Assembly (NCBI RefSeq): GCF_003816055.1
Contig: NZ_CP033906.1
Coordinates: 4,030,001 to 4,094,000 of the forward strand
DNA from: Bacillus sp. FJAT-42376
GTDB lineage: Bacteria > Bacillota > Bacilli > Bacillales > Bacillaceae
Length of the DNA: 64,000 nucleotides
Direction of reading: 5' to 3'
Numbering within the stretch: position 1 is the stretch's first letter; each line of letters begins with the position of its first letter. Both the position numbers and the translations under genes were made by a program. Positions 1-8,088 of the stretch are shown one piece after another. A model generated the notes under the pieces. The model saw only the letters and a list, made by a program, of their open reading frames with translations, was not told the DNA's origin and searched no databases.

Positions 1-1253
1 GCGATCCCCATCGTTTCAGGGGCTGTTCCTTTAGCATTAAACAGTTCGTAAACAGCATTGGGATTCGCCTGAATTTTCTCGCGCAGCTTCGTTTCATCGA
101 TGATGAGTTTCCCTTTTTCCATATAGTTGGACGTCGTCTTGATCCCAATATCAGATAACTGAGCATAGTCTTTTATCGCTCCGCCGACGGGTGCATAAAA
201 ATCATTTCTCAATTTGTTCAGACCGGATGAAAGGATGGCATCATTCTTCAGCAGCCCGCTCTTGGCTTTTTCTTCCCATTGCTCTATCTGTTTGTCAGAC
301 AGGGACTCACGCTCGGTATCTGTTAAAGGCTGATAGGATCTGTAACGGTCCTCTGAGATTTCTCCGTTGATTTTTCCGATGATTTCGTTGTATTTATCGA
401 CGAATTTTACGACGGATTCCACAATAGAATCAGTATCGGTTGTGCTGGAGATGCTGACCGGAATGCCGTTTGTCTTTTGTTTCGCGTTGTACTCTACACC
501 ATTTATGGTAAAAGTGTTTGATGGCTGGACCATTTCGTAGCCGTTCACTTTTACGGTAGCATCAGTACCAGTTTGGTCTTTTTTAAGGGTGTTTGGATTA
601 GGATTAGCAGCGTCAAATGCAAATCCCAGACTTGTCATAAATGCCTTGGCATCAGCATTATCGGCAACAATCGACCCACTGGCGCCTGTCTTGCTGCTCG
701 TTAGAATGATTCTAGACTGTGTCTCACCTTTTAGAGTTGCCTGCATGGCTGAAACACCTAGAGTGGAAGAATTGATTTTAGATAATACCTGCTCCATCGT
801 ATCTCCGGCAGCAATAGAAATTTTGACCTCTCTAGGAGCTGCAGAGCCTGGATCCGTTACTTTAAAGACCATTTCTTTAGCTCCGGCTGGCACGGCTGGG
901 TTCAGTGCTCCTTTCCAGGACGCAGAAGACGCCAGCTCTGTTACTTCAATTGAAGAAGAAAAATTCGCAGAAGCACTGATCGCTTTCGCACTAACCGCTG
1001 CCTCATTCGAACTGCTGACCGCCTTTTTATTGAAAGTAGATTGAAGGGTAAGCGAATTTTTGTTAATGGGACTGAGCATATCATCCAATTCTTTCAGCAG
1101 CTTATTCATGTCGCGGTAATTATCACGCTGCCACTCAAGTGTTGTTTTCTTTTGCTTGAGCTTATCAACGCCCATCCGCTCTGCTTTCATCAAATCGCTG
1201 ACCATCGTATCAATATCCATCCCGCTTGCCAGACCGCCGATTCTCATTGGCAT
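1..1253 (-). CDS. fliD: Flagellar hook-associated protein 2 (filament cap), 3' end off the window
   Basis: FliD caps the growing filament and assists folding of exported flagellin. About 417 N-terminal residues are visible; the family is near 500 residues in Bacillus, so the C-terminus lies beyond the left edge. The N-terminus reads MPMRIGGLASGMDIDTMV, the typical GLASGMD opening that follows a short start. Two in-frame ATG codons exist, at 1253 and 1247; GGTGAG sits seven bases before the first, so 1253 is used, but 1247 is possible. The gene follows flaG by 18 bases and shares its sigma-D promoter; in B. subtilis fliS and fliT come next, which would be to the left here. Confidence 0.93.
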   Translation of the reverse strand, partial: MPMRIGGLASGMDIDTMVSDLMKAERMGVDKLKQKKTTLEWQRDNYRDMNKLLKELDDMLSPINKNSLTLQSTFNKKAVSSSNEAAVSAKAISASANFSSSIEVTELASSASWKGALNPAVPAGAKEMVFKVTDPGSAAPREVKISIAAGDTMEQVLSKINSSTLGVSAMQATLKGETQSRIILTSSKTGASGSIVADNADAKAFMTSLGFAFDAANPNPNTLKKDQTGTDATVKVNGYEMVQPSNTFTINGVEYNAKQKTNGIPVSISSTTDTDSIVESVVKFVDKYNEIIGKINGEISEDRYRSYQPLTDTERESLSDKQIEQWEEKAKSGLLKNDAILSSGLNKLRNDFYAPVGGAIKDYAQLSDIGIKTTSNYMEKGKLIIDETKLREKIQANPNAVYELFNAKGTAPETMGI

Positions 1254-1271
1254 TCTTGCTCACCGCCTTGT

Positions 1272-1616
1272 TTAGCTTTTTTTATCAACAAACAAACCTA
1301 CGAATTCTGTCATCGCTGCATACATATCCAGCACTTTTTTATTGGGAATTTCCCGAACAATTTCTCTTGTCACATCGTCCACAACCGTCACATAATACTC
1401 ATTCAGCTTTTCATGAAGGACAAACTCTGTATGGGTATTGGCAGGCGCCATAAATTCATTCAGGCTCGCAACCACTTTTTCAAGCTTTTCCTTTGAAACC
1501 GGAGCTGATTCCTTCACTTGATTGGCTGACTCTATGGCTTGTACAGGATTACCTTTTACCGCTTCTGTTTCTGGCATACGAGGCATTGCTTGGGCTGAAA
1601 TTGAATTCACCGGCAT
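1272..1616 (-). CDS. flaG: FlaG family flagellar protein
   Basis: Small cytosolic protein of 114 residues, known as YvyC/FlaG, encoded just before fliD in Bacillus and linked to control of filament length in other bacteria. The C-terminal half (from about residue 55) holds the conserved FlaG core, with FVLHEKLNEYYVTVVDD and the run REIPNKKVLDMYAAM. The N-terminal half is low-complexity and Pro/Ala rich, as usual for the family. A GTG three codons upstream (1625) is in frame, but GAGGAG lies eight bases before the ATG at 1616, so the ATG is preferred. It begins the flaG-fliD operon. Confidence 0.9.
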   Translation of the reverse strand: MPVNSISAQAMPRMPETEAVKGNPVQAIESANQVKESAPVSKEKLEKVVASLNEFMAPANTHTEFVLHEKLNEYYVTVVDDVTREIVREIPNKKVLDMYAAMTEFVGLFVDKKS

Positions 1617-1650
1617 GGTGGACACTCCTCTATTTATTCATCTACAGGTT

Positions 1651-1677
1651 ATATCGGAGAGTTTGGGGAGTTGTTGA
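1651..1677 (-). promoter_or_regulatory. Sigma-D promoter of flaG-fliD
   Basis: On the minus strand a TCAA -35 (1674-1677) and a TCCGATAT -10 (1651-1658) are separated by 15 bases. The SigD consensus is TAAA-N15-GCCGATAT, so the -35 matches 3 of 4 and the -10 7 of 8 positions. The position 35 bases before the flaG start and the known SigD control of the fliD operon support it. Confidence 0.75.
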
Positions 1678-1690
1678 GGGGAAATAGAAA

Positions 1691-1713
1691 AAACCTCCTA
1701 TGGTAGGAGGTTT
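1691..1713 (-). terminator. Rho-independent terminator after the DUF5381-like pseudogene
   Basis: Perfect 10-bp stem AAACCTCCTA/TAGGAGGTTT (1691-1700 with 1704-1713) around a 3-base loop; in the minus direction it runs into six T residues. It isolates the flaG promoter from the accessory genes upstream. Confidence 0.8.
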
Positions 1714-1819
1714 GGAAAAAGGTGTTGTACTTGAAAAACCGAAGTCTTCATAACTACTTTCTTTTTCATTTCCAGCGTTCATATAAAATACAATAGTTAT
1801 TAAAAGCTTCACTGCTTCC

Positions 1820-2322
1820 TTAAATTTGATTGAATCTCCTCTTATATACTGTCTGAGCATCAGAGGTCATGTATGGAAGAATATATTCTTCGATTTGCTG
1901 ATTGAATTGATAATCGTTCACCAAGTTATAGGTCTTCATCTGCACAACCTCGCCCTGATGTGTATAGATAACTAAATCTTCATAAAAAATGGACCTCAGA
2001 GACACTCCTCTCCGCTTGATAGCCAGATCCTTTATATCCTTTATGGCAACTGATTTTTTTCTGGTCCTGGAATGATTTCAAAAATAACCCTTTTGTTTTT
2101 AAAAACTCCGGGTGAACTATGCAGAAACACGTAAATTCCGAAAATCATGCCTGCAAGTCCTGCAGCAATACCTACAATACTGTATGTAGAATTAAACTGG
2201 AGACCATCAATAAAAACCCATAAACATATTAGAAAGACTCCTACTGACGAAAAAAAGAATAAACCTATTAGCCTTGGGAAAGCTTTCACTTCTATGGGTC
2301 CTGTAATGATCGGATGGACCAA
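1820..2322 (-). pseudogene. Broken DUF5381-like small membrane protein (frameshifted paralog)
   Basis: Fourth member of the local paralog family. The N-terminal part (from a TTG at 2322) runs through two predicted membrane helices to the conserved FEIIPGP motif, then leaves the family sequence and stops at 2041. The remaining family sequence (SVAIKDIKDLAIKRRGVSLRS and a C-terminus ending at 1820) continues in another frame. Compared with its neighbours, about seven codons (the DGRIQSK-like stretch) plus a frame change are missing exactly at a run of seven A residues near 2052-2058, so a small deletion inside or beside the homopolymer broke the gene. A translation start at 2005 would give only the last 61 residues. 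A sequencing error cannot be excluded, but the lost codons argue for a real deletion. Confidence 0.75.
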
Positions 2323-2353
2323 CTAGCATTTCTCCCTTCACACACTTCCACTA

Positions 2354-2896
2354 TTAAAATTTTGCCTCTTCGCCAAGTAAGCTATTTAACTTGGCTTTAT
2401 AGCTTTTTTGAGCATTTTCAGACATATATGGGAGTATGTAATCGTTAATCTGCTTTCTAACAACTACGTCGTTTACCATGTTATAGGTGGGAATTTTAAT
2501 CACTTTATCTTGCTGGGTGTATATAATTAAGTCTTCAAAAAAGATGGCTCTTGGTGTGAATCCCTTTCTATCAATTGTGATATCCTTAATGTCCTTTAAC
2601 AACACACACTTTTTTTTCGATTGAATTCTTCCATTTGATCCCGTTACAATTTCAAACATCACTCTGCCCTTTTTTAAAAAACCAGGGAGAGCATGCAAAA
2701 ACAGGTAAAGCCCAAATATAATTCCTGCTAAACTAGCCACAATAGCTATTAGACTGTATTTTGAATTAAACTGTAGAGCATCGATCATAATCCATATACA
2801 AAACAGAAAAACTCCTAAAGATGCGATAAGCATCCAAATGACAAGCCTCCATTGGGACCTGACAGGTATAATCTGTTCGTTATAGCTATTTTCCAA
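2354..2896 (-). CDS. DUF5381-like small membrane protein (paralog 3)
   Basis: Protein of 180 residues with two hydrophobic helices (about 18-40 and 47-70) followed by a soluble domain with VMFEIVTGSNGRIQSKK, LLKDIKDI, the FFEDLIIYT motif and a YILPYMS C-terminal motif. These motifs are shared with the neighbouring genes. I believe the family is that of B. subtilis YfjD/YfjE (DUF5381), function unknown; the link is from memory. The soluble part has the length and spacing of a bacterial PH-like domain, which is only a guess. Start is a TTG with GAGGAG eight to nine bases upstream. Confidence 0.75.
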   Translation of the reverse strand: MENSYNEQIIPVRSQWRLVIWMLIASLGVFLFCIWIMIDALQFNSKYSLIAIVASLAGIIFGLYLFLHALPGFLKKGRVMFEIVTGSNGRIQSKKKCVLLKDIKDITIDRKGFTPRAIFFEDLIIYTQQDKVIKIPTYNMVNDVVVRKQINDYILPYMSENAQKSYKAKLNSLLGEEAKF

Positions 2897-3103
2897 CTGA
2901 TTGTCTCCTCTTCAATTCGTTTTCTTTCATAAACATCTCTACTAAGATTATTTGCCTTATTCACTATGATAGGACAATAAAGTTTTTTGCTAAAACCGGA
3001 ACAAATTTCATATCTTCATCAGTAGCTATAGGGTTTAATTTCCTCATAAAATAACCCCATCTTATATAATCTAAATGCTGCTTTTTTATACTCAGTTTTA
3101 CGA

Positions 3104-3577
3104 TCAATTTATGAAAGGAGTTATATAATCTCTTTTATAAGGCATAAAATCCTGTTCATGAAGAACGTTATATGTTTTAATCCTAATTTTTTTATTCTGT
3201 TTGGTGAATATAACAAGGTCGTAATATAGCCACGACCGCAAACTAACCCCTTTATGCTGGATTCTGACATCTTTAATATCTTTCATCTCCACATAGTTAT
3301 CTTTTGATTGAATTCTTCCATCTGGTCCCGGAACAATTTCAAATAGGGTCTTATCTTTCCGAAAAAACACCGGGGCTGAATGGATGAGAAAATAAAAACC
3401 AAAAAATGTCCCGGCTCCACCACCTAAGAATCCTAATAAACGGTAGTTTGAGCCTGAGAATAGAGAGTCATACGTAAACCATATACAAATTAGAATGACC
3501 AAAATAGTAACGATTAACCCTATTCTAGATAATCTGGGATTGGCCTTCACTTCAATAATTGTGCCTAGCCGATTCAT
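3104..3577 (-). CDS. DUF5381-like small membrane protein (paralog 2, short C-terminus)
   Basis: Protein of 157 residues with the same plan as its neighbours: VKANPRL opening, two membrane helices (about 17-35 and 45-65), TLFEIVPGPDGRIQS, MKDIKDVRI, YYDLVIFT, and a YITPF end. It stops about 24 residues before its paralogs, which continue with a Ser/Gln-rich helix, so the C-terminus may be truncated by a stop codon. ATG preceded by AAGGAGGAG. It is separated from its neighbours by about 200 bases on each side, so each paralog may be transcribed on its own. Confidence 0.7.
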   Translation of the reverse strand: MNRLGTIIEVKANPRLSRIGLIVTILVILICIWFTYDSLFSGSNYRLLGFLGGGAGTFFGFYFLIHSAPVFFRKDKTLFEIVPGPDGRIQSKDNYVEMKDIKDVRIQHKGVSLRSWLYYDLVIFTKQNKKIRIKTYNVLHEQDFMPYKRDYITPFIN

Positions 3578-3796
3578 TCAGCTCCTCCTTCCAAAAAGTT
3601 ATAATTCTTTCACCGAATAATTTGGTGATAATGCTTTTAAATTTATGAAGATGGTTTTCTATTCACCAAAAAAAAGTAGGATTTTGGCTTTAAGAGGTAG
3701 TATATTTCAAGAAAAACTATAAGTAGATAAATAATTAATCTTTTTCTTTTTACCAAAATCTTAAATACTTGCAGGTCCTTCATTTAAGCTAAAATT

Positions 3797-4342
3797 TCAC
3801 TTTATATTTTCAGTTTGCCTAGGAAAGTTTTTAACCTTTGATTGAAAATGAGTTTGCGCTTCTTGACTCATATAAGGAAGAAGATACTTTTTCAAATCGT
3901 TGTTTAAATCTTGATAGTTTAGAAGATTATATGTAGGCAACTTTACTTTCTTATTATCATAGGTAAAGATAATTAAATCTTCAAAAAAAAGTGCCCGTGG
4001 TGTAACTCCGCTTCGCGCTATTTTATAATCTTTAATATGTTTAATAAGGACAGATTGTTTGGATGACTCAATTCTTCCATCTGGTCCAGGTATGATCGTA
4101 AATATCACTCTGTTTTTGCTAAATAGACCGGGTGCTGCGTTAATAAACATATAAAACGTAAAAGCCATTCCTAACGCTCCGCCAAAAATCCCTAAAATAT
4201 CATATAAAGAAGTAAATTTAATCGCGAATAAAAAGATTGTGCCAAAGACAATAAAAGCACCTGCTGTTGCCGCTAGACCAAAGATTAAATTGGTCTTATT
4301 ACATTTAATTTTTATTATGTCCTTCTTGTTAGTCTCCTGCAT
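3797..4342 (-). CDS. DUF5381-like small membrane protein (paralog 1)
   Basis: Protein of 181 residues, full length for the local family: two or three N-terminal membrane helices (about 18-40 and 44-72), then FTIIPGPDGRIESSK, LIKHIKDYKI, ALFFEDLIIFT and KKYLLPYMSQEAQ. Function unknown. The four tandem paralogs share motifs but not close identity, a pattern seen in immunity or sensor families under diversification; this is inference. In B. subtilis I recall related genes (yfjD, yfjE) beside a type VII secretion-associated locus, and an LXG toxin also occurs in this window. Start ATG with GAGAGGAGC upstream. Confidence 0.75.
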   Translation of the reverse strand: MQETNKKDIIKIKCNKTNLIFGLAATAGAFIVFGTIFLFAIKFTSLYDILGIFGGALGMAFTFYMFINAAPGLFSKNRVIFTIIPGPDGRIESSKQSVLIKHIKDYKIARSGVTPRALFFEDLIIFTYDNKKVKLPTYNLLNYQDLNNDLKKYLLPYMSQEAQTHFQSKVKNFPRQTENIK

Positions 4343-4790
4343 CCCTTAGCTCCTCTCAAGCTCTTATTAAATTCACTCCGGTATCTGAGTTTAATTCTTG
4401 TTTACTAGCTATTTCAGGGGTAAGGGCATTACGTTCGCTTCCTATTAAGGACCAAGTTGTTATTAATGTTTTGCATTTATCCATATTATGAACATATAAT
4501 TCGTTTCAAGGAAATCACTCTCACAATTAAAGGTCTAGTTTAAAGGTAAATTATACTGATAAAAACCAAAAAATCCCCTAATTCACTAAGGCAAAGTTGA
4601 ACCTAGTTTTGCTGAAAAGAATCATAGATACAAAAGAACTCGGAAAAGGAATCCCCAATCTGGAAAGTGCAGCCCTCCATGTATAATGCAAATAAAATTG
4701 CTGCTTTTCTTCTCATTTCGTTCACCCGCGATAATAGAGTTTTATCCCATAAGACCTATACCCATTTTATCCCAGCTAAGAAACATGAAA
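4343..4790. other. Intergenic stretch, no gene seen
   Basis: About 450 bases of AT-rich DNA between the DUF5381-like array and the ADP-ribosylglycohydrolase gene. The promoter of paralog 1 must lie near its right-hand side, but I could not fix one. The only open frames are short and overlap the start of the next gene in antisense. Confidence 0.6.
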
Positions 4791-4814
4791 AAGCATCCGC
4801 AAAAGCGGACGCTT
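4791..4814 (-). terminator. Terminator of the AtuA/ADP-ribosylglycohydrolase operon
   Basis: Stem AAGCATCCGC/GCGGACGCTT (4791-4800 with 4805-4814, one G-T pair) with an AAAA loop; on the minus strand it is followed by five T residues. It overlaps the stop codon of the last gene of the operon by two bases. Confidence 0.8.
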
Positions 4815-6915
4815 ACAGCTGCTGAAATCGAAAGCCCCGAATGCATCCAGCGCCTTTTTCCAGACAGCCGGCTCCATACATCCCGTATGGAAAACGGTCG
4901 TCTTCGATCTCCATCACTTTTTCATCATCAATCAAAAAAATAAAACGTGAGTCTCTGCATTCTATTTTCACGTGATATTCTTTTCCGAGCTCCCAGGAAA
5001 AAGGAACCGTTTTCAGCTTCTGATAGCCGAAGTCATTTCGAATAAACGATACGTATCCTTCTCCGTCAAACCCGGCTAAATAGTGACGTTTAATTCCTTT
5101 TGCCCGGAAAAGGAGAAGATGGCTCCCGCCTTCTTTTGGTTCGATATATGCGGAAACGTTATAGTTGGAAGCGTAGTAGTTGCCTGAATAGGAAGAGCAG
5201 TTTTCCATGGTTTCATAGTGTAGGCGATTACCGTCCAGGCGCCATTTCCCCTTATGATGCGCGAACGGAGTAACGGATTGGAATTCCTCGGATTGTTTGG
5301 AGAAATCGATCGTATAGTCCGCTTTCCCGTATATGCGGAAATCATCAATAAACAGTTTGCCGAACGCTCTGTTATAAGAAGGAGAATGGCTGCTGATTCG
5401 ATAGCCAATTTCGTCAATGAGAGAACCGTTTGTATCAGGAATCTGAAACTCGACTGAATTCCACGATTGATTATCAAGCTCCACCGTTTCAAGCTCCAGT
5501 ATTTCTTTGCTCCAAGTGTCCCTTACATATGGAGTAAAAAGCATTTTTTCACCGCGCCACTGATCGAGGAAAATTTTAGCTGAAACGGTTTGGCCGCTGT
5601 ACGCTTTCGGCGAAAAAACAGGCTTGTATTTTTCATCGTTGAATTCCGCTCTCCGGTAAAACGGCTTCCAAAACACACGGCTGCTGTCTCCTGCGGTGAA
5701 CCGGTCAAAAAGGACCTCAAGCGAGCCCGGCTTTCGAAACCCTTTTTCCTTTGCAGGCCTCAAAATGGTTTTAAACGGATGATTGGTCCGAAACCCATGG
5801 GTAGAGCCCGGCAGAGCAAAATCTAAATAGACCTCTCCGTTTTTCAGCGAGCTTTCCAGCCATTCCGGCGGTTCTTTTCTTTCCACCTGGAATTTCAGCA
5901 AAGCCAGTTCTTTGACAAACGTCGGAATGTCGAGAATGTTCAAGTATCCGGCGACGCTGGACGTTACGATGGTATCGTTAATAGGGGTGCGGTAATGAAG
6001 CGGGATGTTTTGAAGACCGCTGAACACGCCGCAGATGGTTCCGACATTCCCTGCATTGCAATCCGTGTCCCACCCGCACATAACGGCGATTTCAACCGTT
6101 CGGTCGAGCCGCCCTTTTCCGTACAGAAGCGAGAGAACGCATACTCCTGCATTCGGGATTATATGGCATTCACCCGGATATTTATGGTACCCCCATGTTT
6201 CCTCTACATAATGGTATCCAAGACGGAAATCATCAGGATTTTTATGATGAAAAGACAAGATGGAACGGACCAGTCTTGCATATTCAGAATCTGGAGGAAT
6301 TTCCAGCAGTCCCGCGGATAGAATTTCGTCTATGCTTCCTGCTGAAAAGGCCTGGGCAATACAGGCTGCCATGAATCTGGCTCCATGCAGCCCGTTCCGG
6401 TCATGAGACACACTGGCCGCTTTCTCCGCATAGTCCGCTGCTTTTCCAGGATTGCCCGGAAATATCAGCCCCCATGTATCGATAAAAATCTGGCCGCCAA
6501 TCTGCTCCGCAAGCACGATTCCGTTTTCTTCAGCAGAGCCGGAGCGCGGGGCATCGATTCCTTTTGTCAAATTCGAATACGCCCGGTGCTCCGTGCTGTA
6601 AGCTTCCCCGCCCCACCAAAGCATGCCGATCCCTTCCCGGCAGTAATTCAGCCACGCCCTTCCGACATCCTGCGGCTCAAGCTCGCGATTGATGGCATCA
6701 TCGAGTAATGCCCTTATAAAAAACACCGGTCCATTGGCATCGTCATCCGCTGAAAACACGCTGTAGTCTTTGATATAGCCTTTAATATTCCCGTATACGT
6801 CCCGGATTCTTTCATATGTCCATTCCCTCGGCTCAACCGGCGCTCCAAGACGGATTCCGATATTCATCCCGAGAAAACCTGCGTACACTTTTTGGAGGTA
6901 TTCCTCTGTCTGCAA
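4813..6915 (-). CDS. ADP-ribosylglycohydrolase-family protein with C-terminal beta-sandwich region
   Basis: Protein of 700 residues. Residues 1-340 form a DraG-like all-helical fold; one acidic metal-ligand cluster reads SADDDANG (near residue 55) and the other GWDTDCNAGNVG (near 280). These deviate from the classical TDDT and DTD(S/T) motifs, so it may bind metal differently or act on a substrate other than ADP-ribose. The remaining 350 residues are rich in aromatic beta-strands, look like one or two carbohydrate-binding jelly-roll domains, and end with a family-16-like pattern (LLLFRAKGIKRHYLAGF). No signal peptide, so it acts in the cytosol. It is last in an operon with a sugar importer, and I infer a glycoside-cleaving role in catabolism. 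TTG start with GAGGGG upstream. Confidence 0.75.
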   Translation of the reverse strand: MQTEEYLQKVYAGFLGMNIGIRLGAPVEPREWTYERIRDVYGNIKGYIKDYSVFSADDDANGPVFFIRALLDDAINRELEPQDVGRAWLNYCREGIGMLWWGGEAYSTEHRAYSNLTKGIDAPRSGSAEENGIVLAEQIGGQIFIDTWGLIFPGNPGKAADYAEKAASVSHDRNGLHGARFMAACIAQAFSAGSIDEILSAGLLEIPPDSEYARLVRSILSFHHKNPDDFRLGYHYVEETWGYHKYPGECHIIPNAGVCVLSLLYGKGRLDRTVEIAVMCGWDTDCNAGNVGTICGVFSGLQNIPLHYRTPINDTIVTSSVAGYLNILDIPTFVKELALLKFQVERKEPPEWLESSLKNGEVYLDFALPGSTHGFRTNHPFKTILRPAKEKGFRKPGSLEVLFDRFTAGDSSRVFWKPFYRRAEFNDEKYKPVFSPKAYSGQTVSAKIFLDQWRGEKMLFTPYVRDTWSKEILELETVELDNQSWNSVEFQIPDTNGSLIDEIGYRISSHSPSYNRAFGKLFIDDFRIYGKADYTIDFSKQSEEFQSVTPFAHHKGKWRLDGNRLHYETMENCSSYSGNYYASNYNVSAYIEPKEGGSHLLLFRAKGIKRHYLAGFDGEGYVSFIRNDFGYQKLKTVPFSWELGKEYHVKIECRDSRFIFLIDDEKVMEIEDDRFPYGMYGAGCLEKGAGCIRGFRFQQL

Positions 6916-6933
6916 CCCTACCCCTCCCTTTTA

Positions 6934-8076
6934 CTAGGTCAGGTACTTCTTTCTATAGGTATGCAGCTCGAGGTCTTTCGAGATTATTTTTTTTGCTGTT
7001 TCGCAAAACCTTTCGGATAAGATTGATAATTGAAGCTGATTTGCCCGCTCCAGCAAACTCCGATCTTCCCCGCGAATGACGCGGTCTCCATGCATCGCCC
7101 CGAGTATGACACCAATCATGACACCGATTGAATCCGTATCCCGGCCGGAATTAATCCCGTCATACATCGAAGGGTAAAAAGCCCCGTCATTCAGGATGAT
7201 AAACGCAAGTGCCATCGGAAGCTCTTCAATCGAAAAAAGACGGCTGGGGGTGTAGTGATTGGAAGGAACCCCTAATTTGTTCTCGCTTCGGTGCACATCA
7301 TCGCCCATGGGTGAAAAAGGCTTCATTGCCTGCTGGAGGCACGAAACAATTTCGTCCATCCCCGCCCCGCATTGTTTCAGCCGCTTCGCCTCCCCGGTAA
7401 CCGCGGCAATCGCCTGCTTTGTCCCGTCCTTTGCGAGAAGGATCGCCGTTTCAACAACGCTCTCCACTGTAGCTCCTTCTTCAAACGCCTTCGCGACACA
7501 GGCTGCCAATACCCCCGCGGCCTCAAGCCCATAGCTGCACTGATGGCCGAGAGCAAAAAGGATCGCTTCATCATAGGCCCCTTTTGGATCGCCGGCATTG
7601 ACGATTCCGACAGGGGCGATATACATCGCAGCCCCGCAGTTGACCATATTGCCGATTCCGCCCTCCCTCGGCTCGCAGTTCGCGAGCGCGTGGCGGGTAA
7701 AGAGGGTTTTTTCCGGGTAAAAGAGGCGCTCGATTAAGAGTGCCTCTCTGCCAAATTCGGGGATATACGTTTTCCGGAAAGCGATCTCACGAAGAAATCC
7801 GTCGCTTAAATCATACGCATCCAAATGTCTCTGTTCCTGCAGATAGACCCGGATCAAGGCGCACATCATCAGCGTATCATCCGTGACAATCCCGTGCCCG
7901 CGCTGTTTTCCCTGTCTTTCTTCCTCCGGCTTATACCATTCTGTCTTTAGGGATTCAACCCGCTGATACATGTCCCTGATCTGTTCGTAACTGAGCTTTT
8001 CCACCACAGCTCCAAGGGCATCCCCAAGCGCGGCGCCAAACACAACGCCTCTCACGCGTTCCTGAAATGGAATCAT
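6934..8076 (-). CDS. ADP-ribosylglycohydrolase-family protein
   Basis: Protein of 380 residues with an intact DraG-type signature: GAALGDALGAVVE at the N-terminus, GIVTDDTLMM (the TDDT metal ligands, near residue 70), and GRDTDSIGVMIGVILGA near residue 320 for the second metal site. The family hydrolyses N- or O-glycosidic bonds to ADP-ribose in dinuclear Mg/Mn enzymes, but many bacterial members sit in sugar-uptake operons with unknown substrates. Here it lies between a solute-binding lipoprotein (12-base gap) and a second, more divergent family member (18-base gap), so the two probably act on the same imported compound. ATG start, AAGGAG upstream. Confidence 0.85.
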   Translation of the reverse strand: MIPFQERVRGVVFGAALGDALGAVVEKLSYEQIRDMYQRVESLKTEWYKPEEERQGKQRGHGIVTDDTLMMCALIRVYLQEQRHLDAYDLSDGFLREIAFRKTYIPEFGREALLIERLFYPEKTLFTRHALANCEPREGGIGNMVNCGAAMYIAPVGIVNAGDPKGAYDEAILFALGHQCSYGLEAAGVLAACVAKAFEEGATVESVVETAILLAKDGTKQAIAAVTGEAKRLKQCGAGMDEIVSCLQQAMKPFSPMGDDVHRSENKLGVPSNHYTPSRLFSIEELPMALAFIILNDGAFYPSMYDGINSGRDTDSIGVMIGVILGAMHGDRVIRGEDRSLLERANQLQLSILSERFCETAKKIISKDLELHTYRKKYLT

Positions 8077-8088
8077 GTACCCGGCTCC

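Noticed and set aside
589..1496. Plus-strand frames of 151 codons opposite fliD and flaG
   Set aside because: Antisense shadows of conserved flagellar genes.
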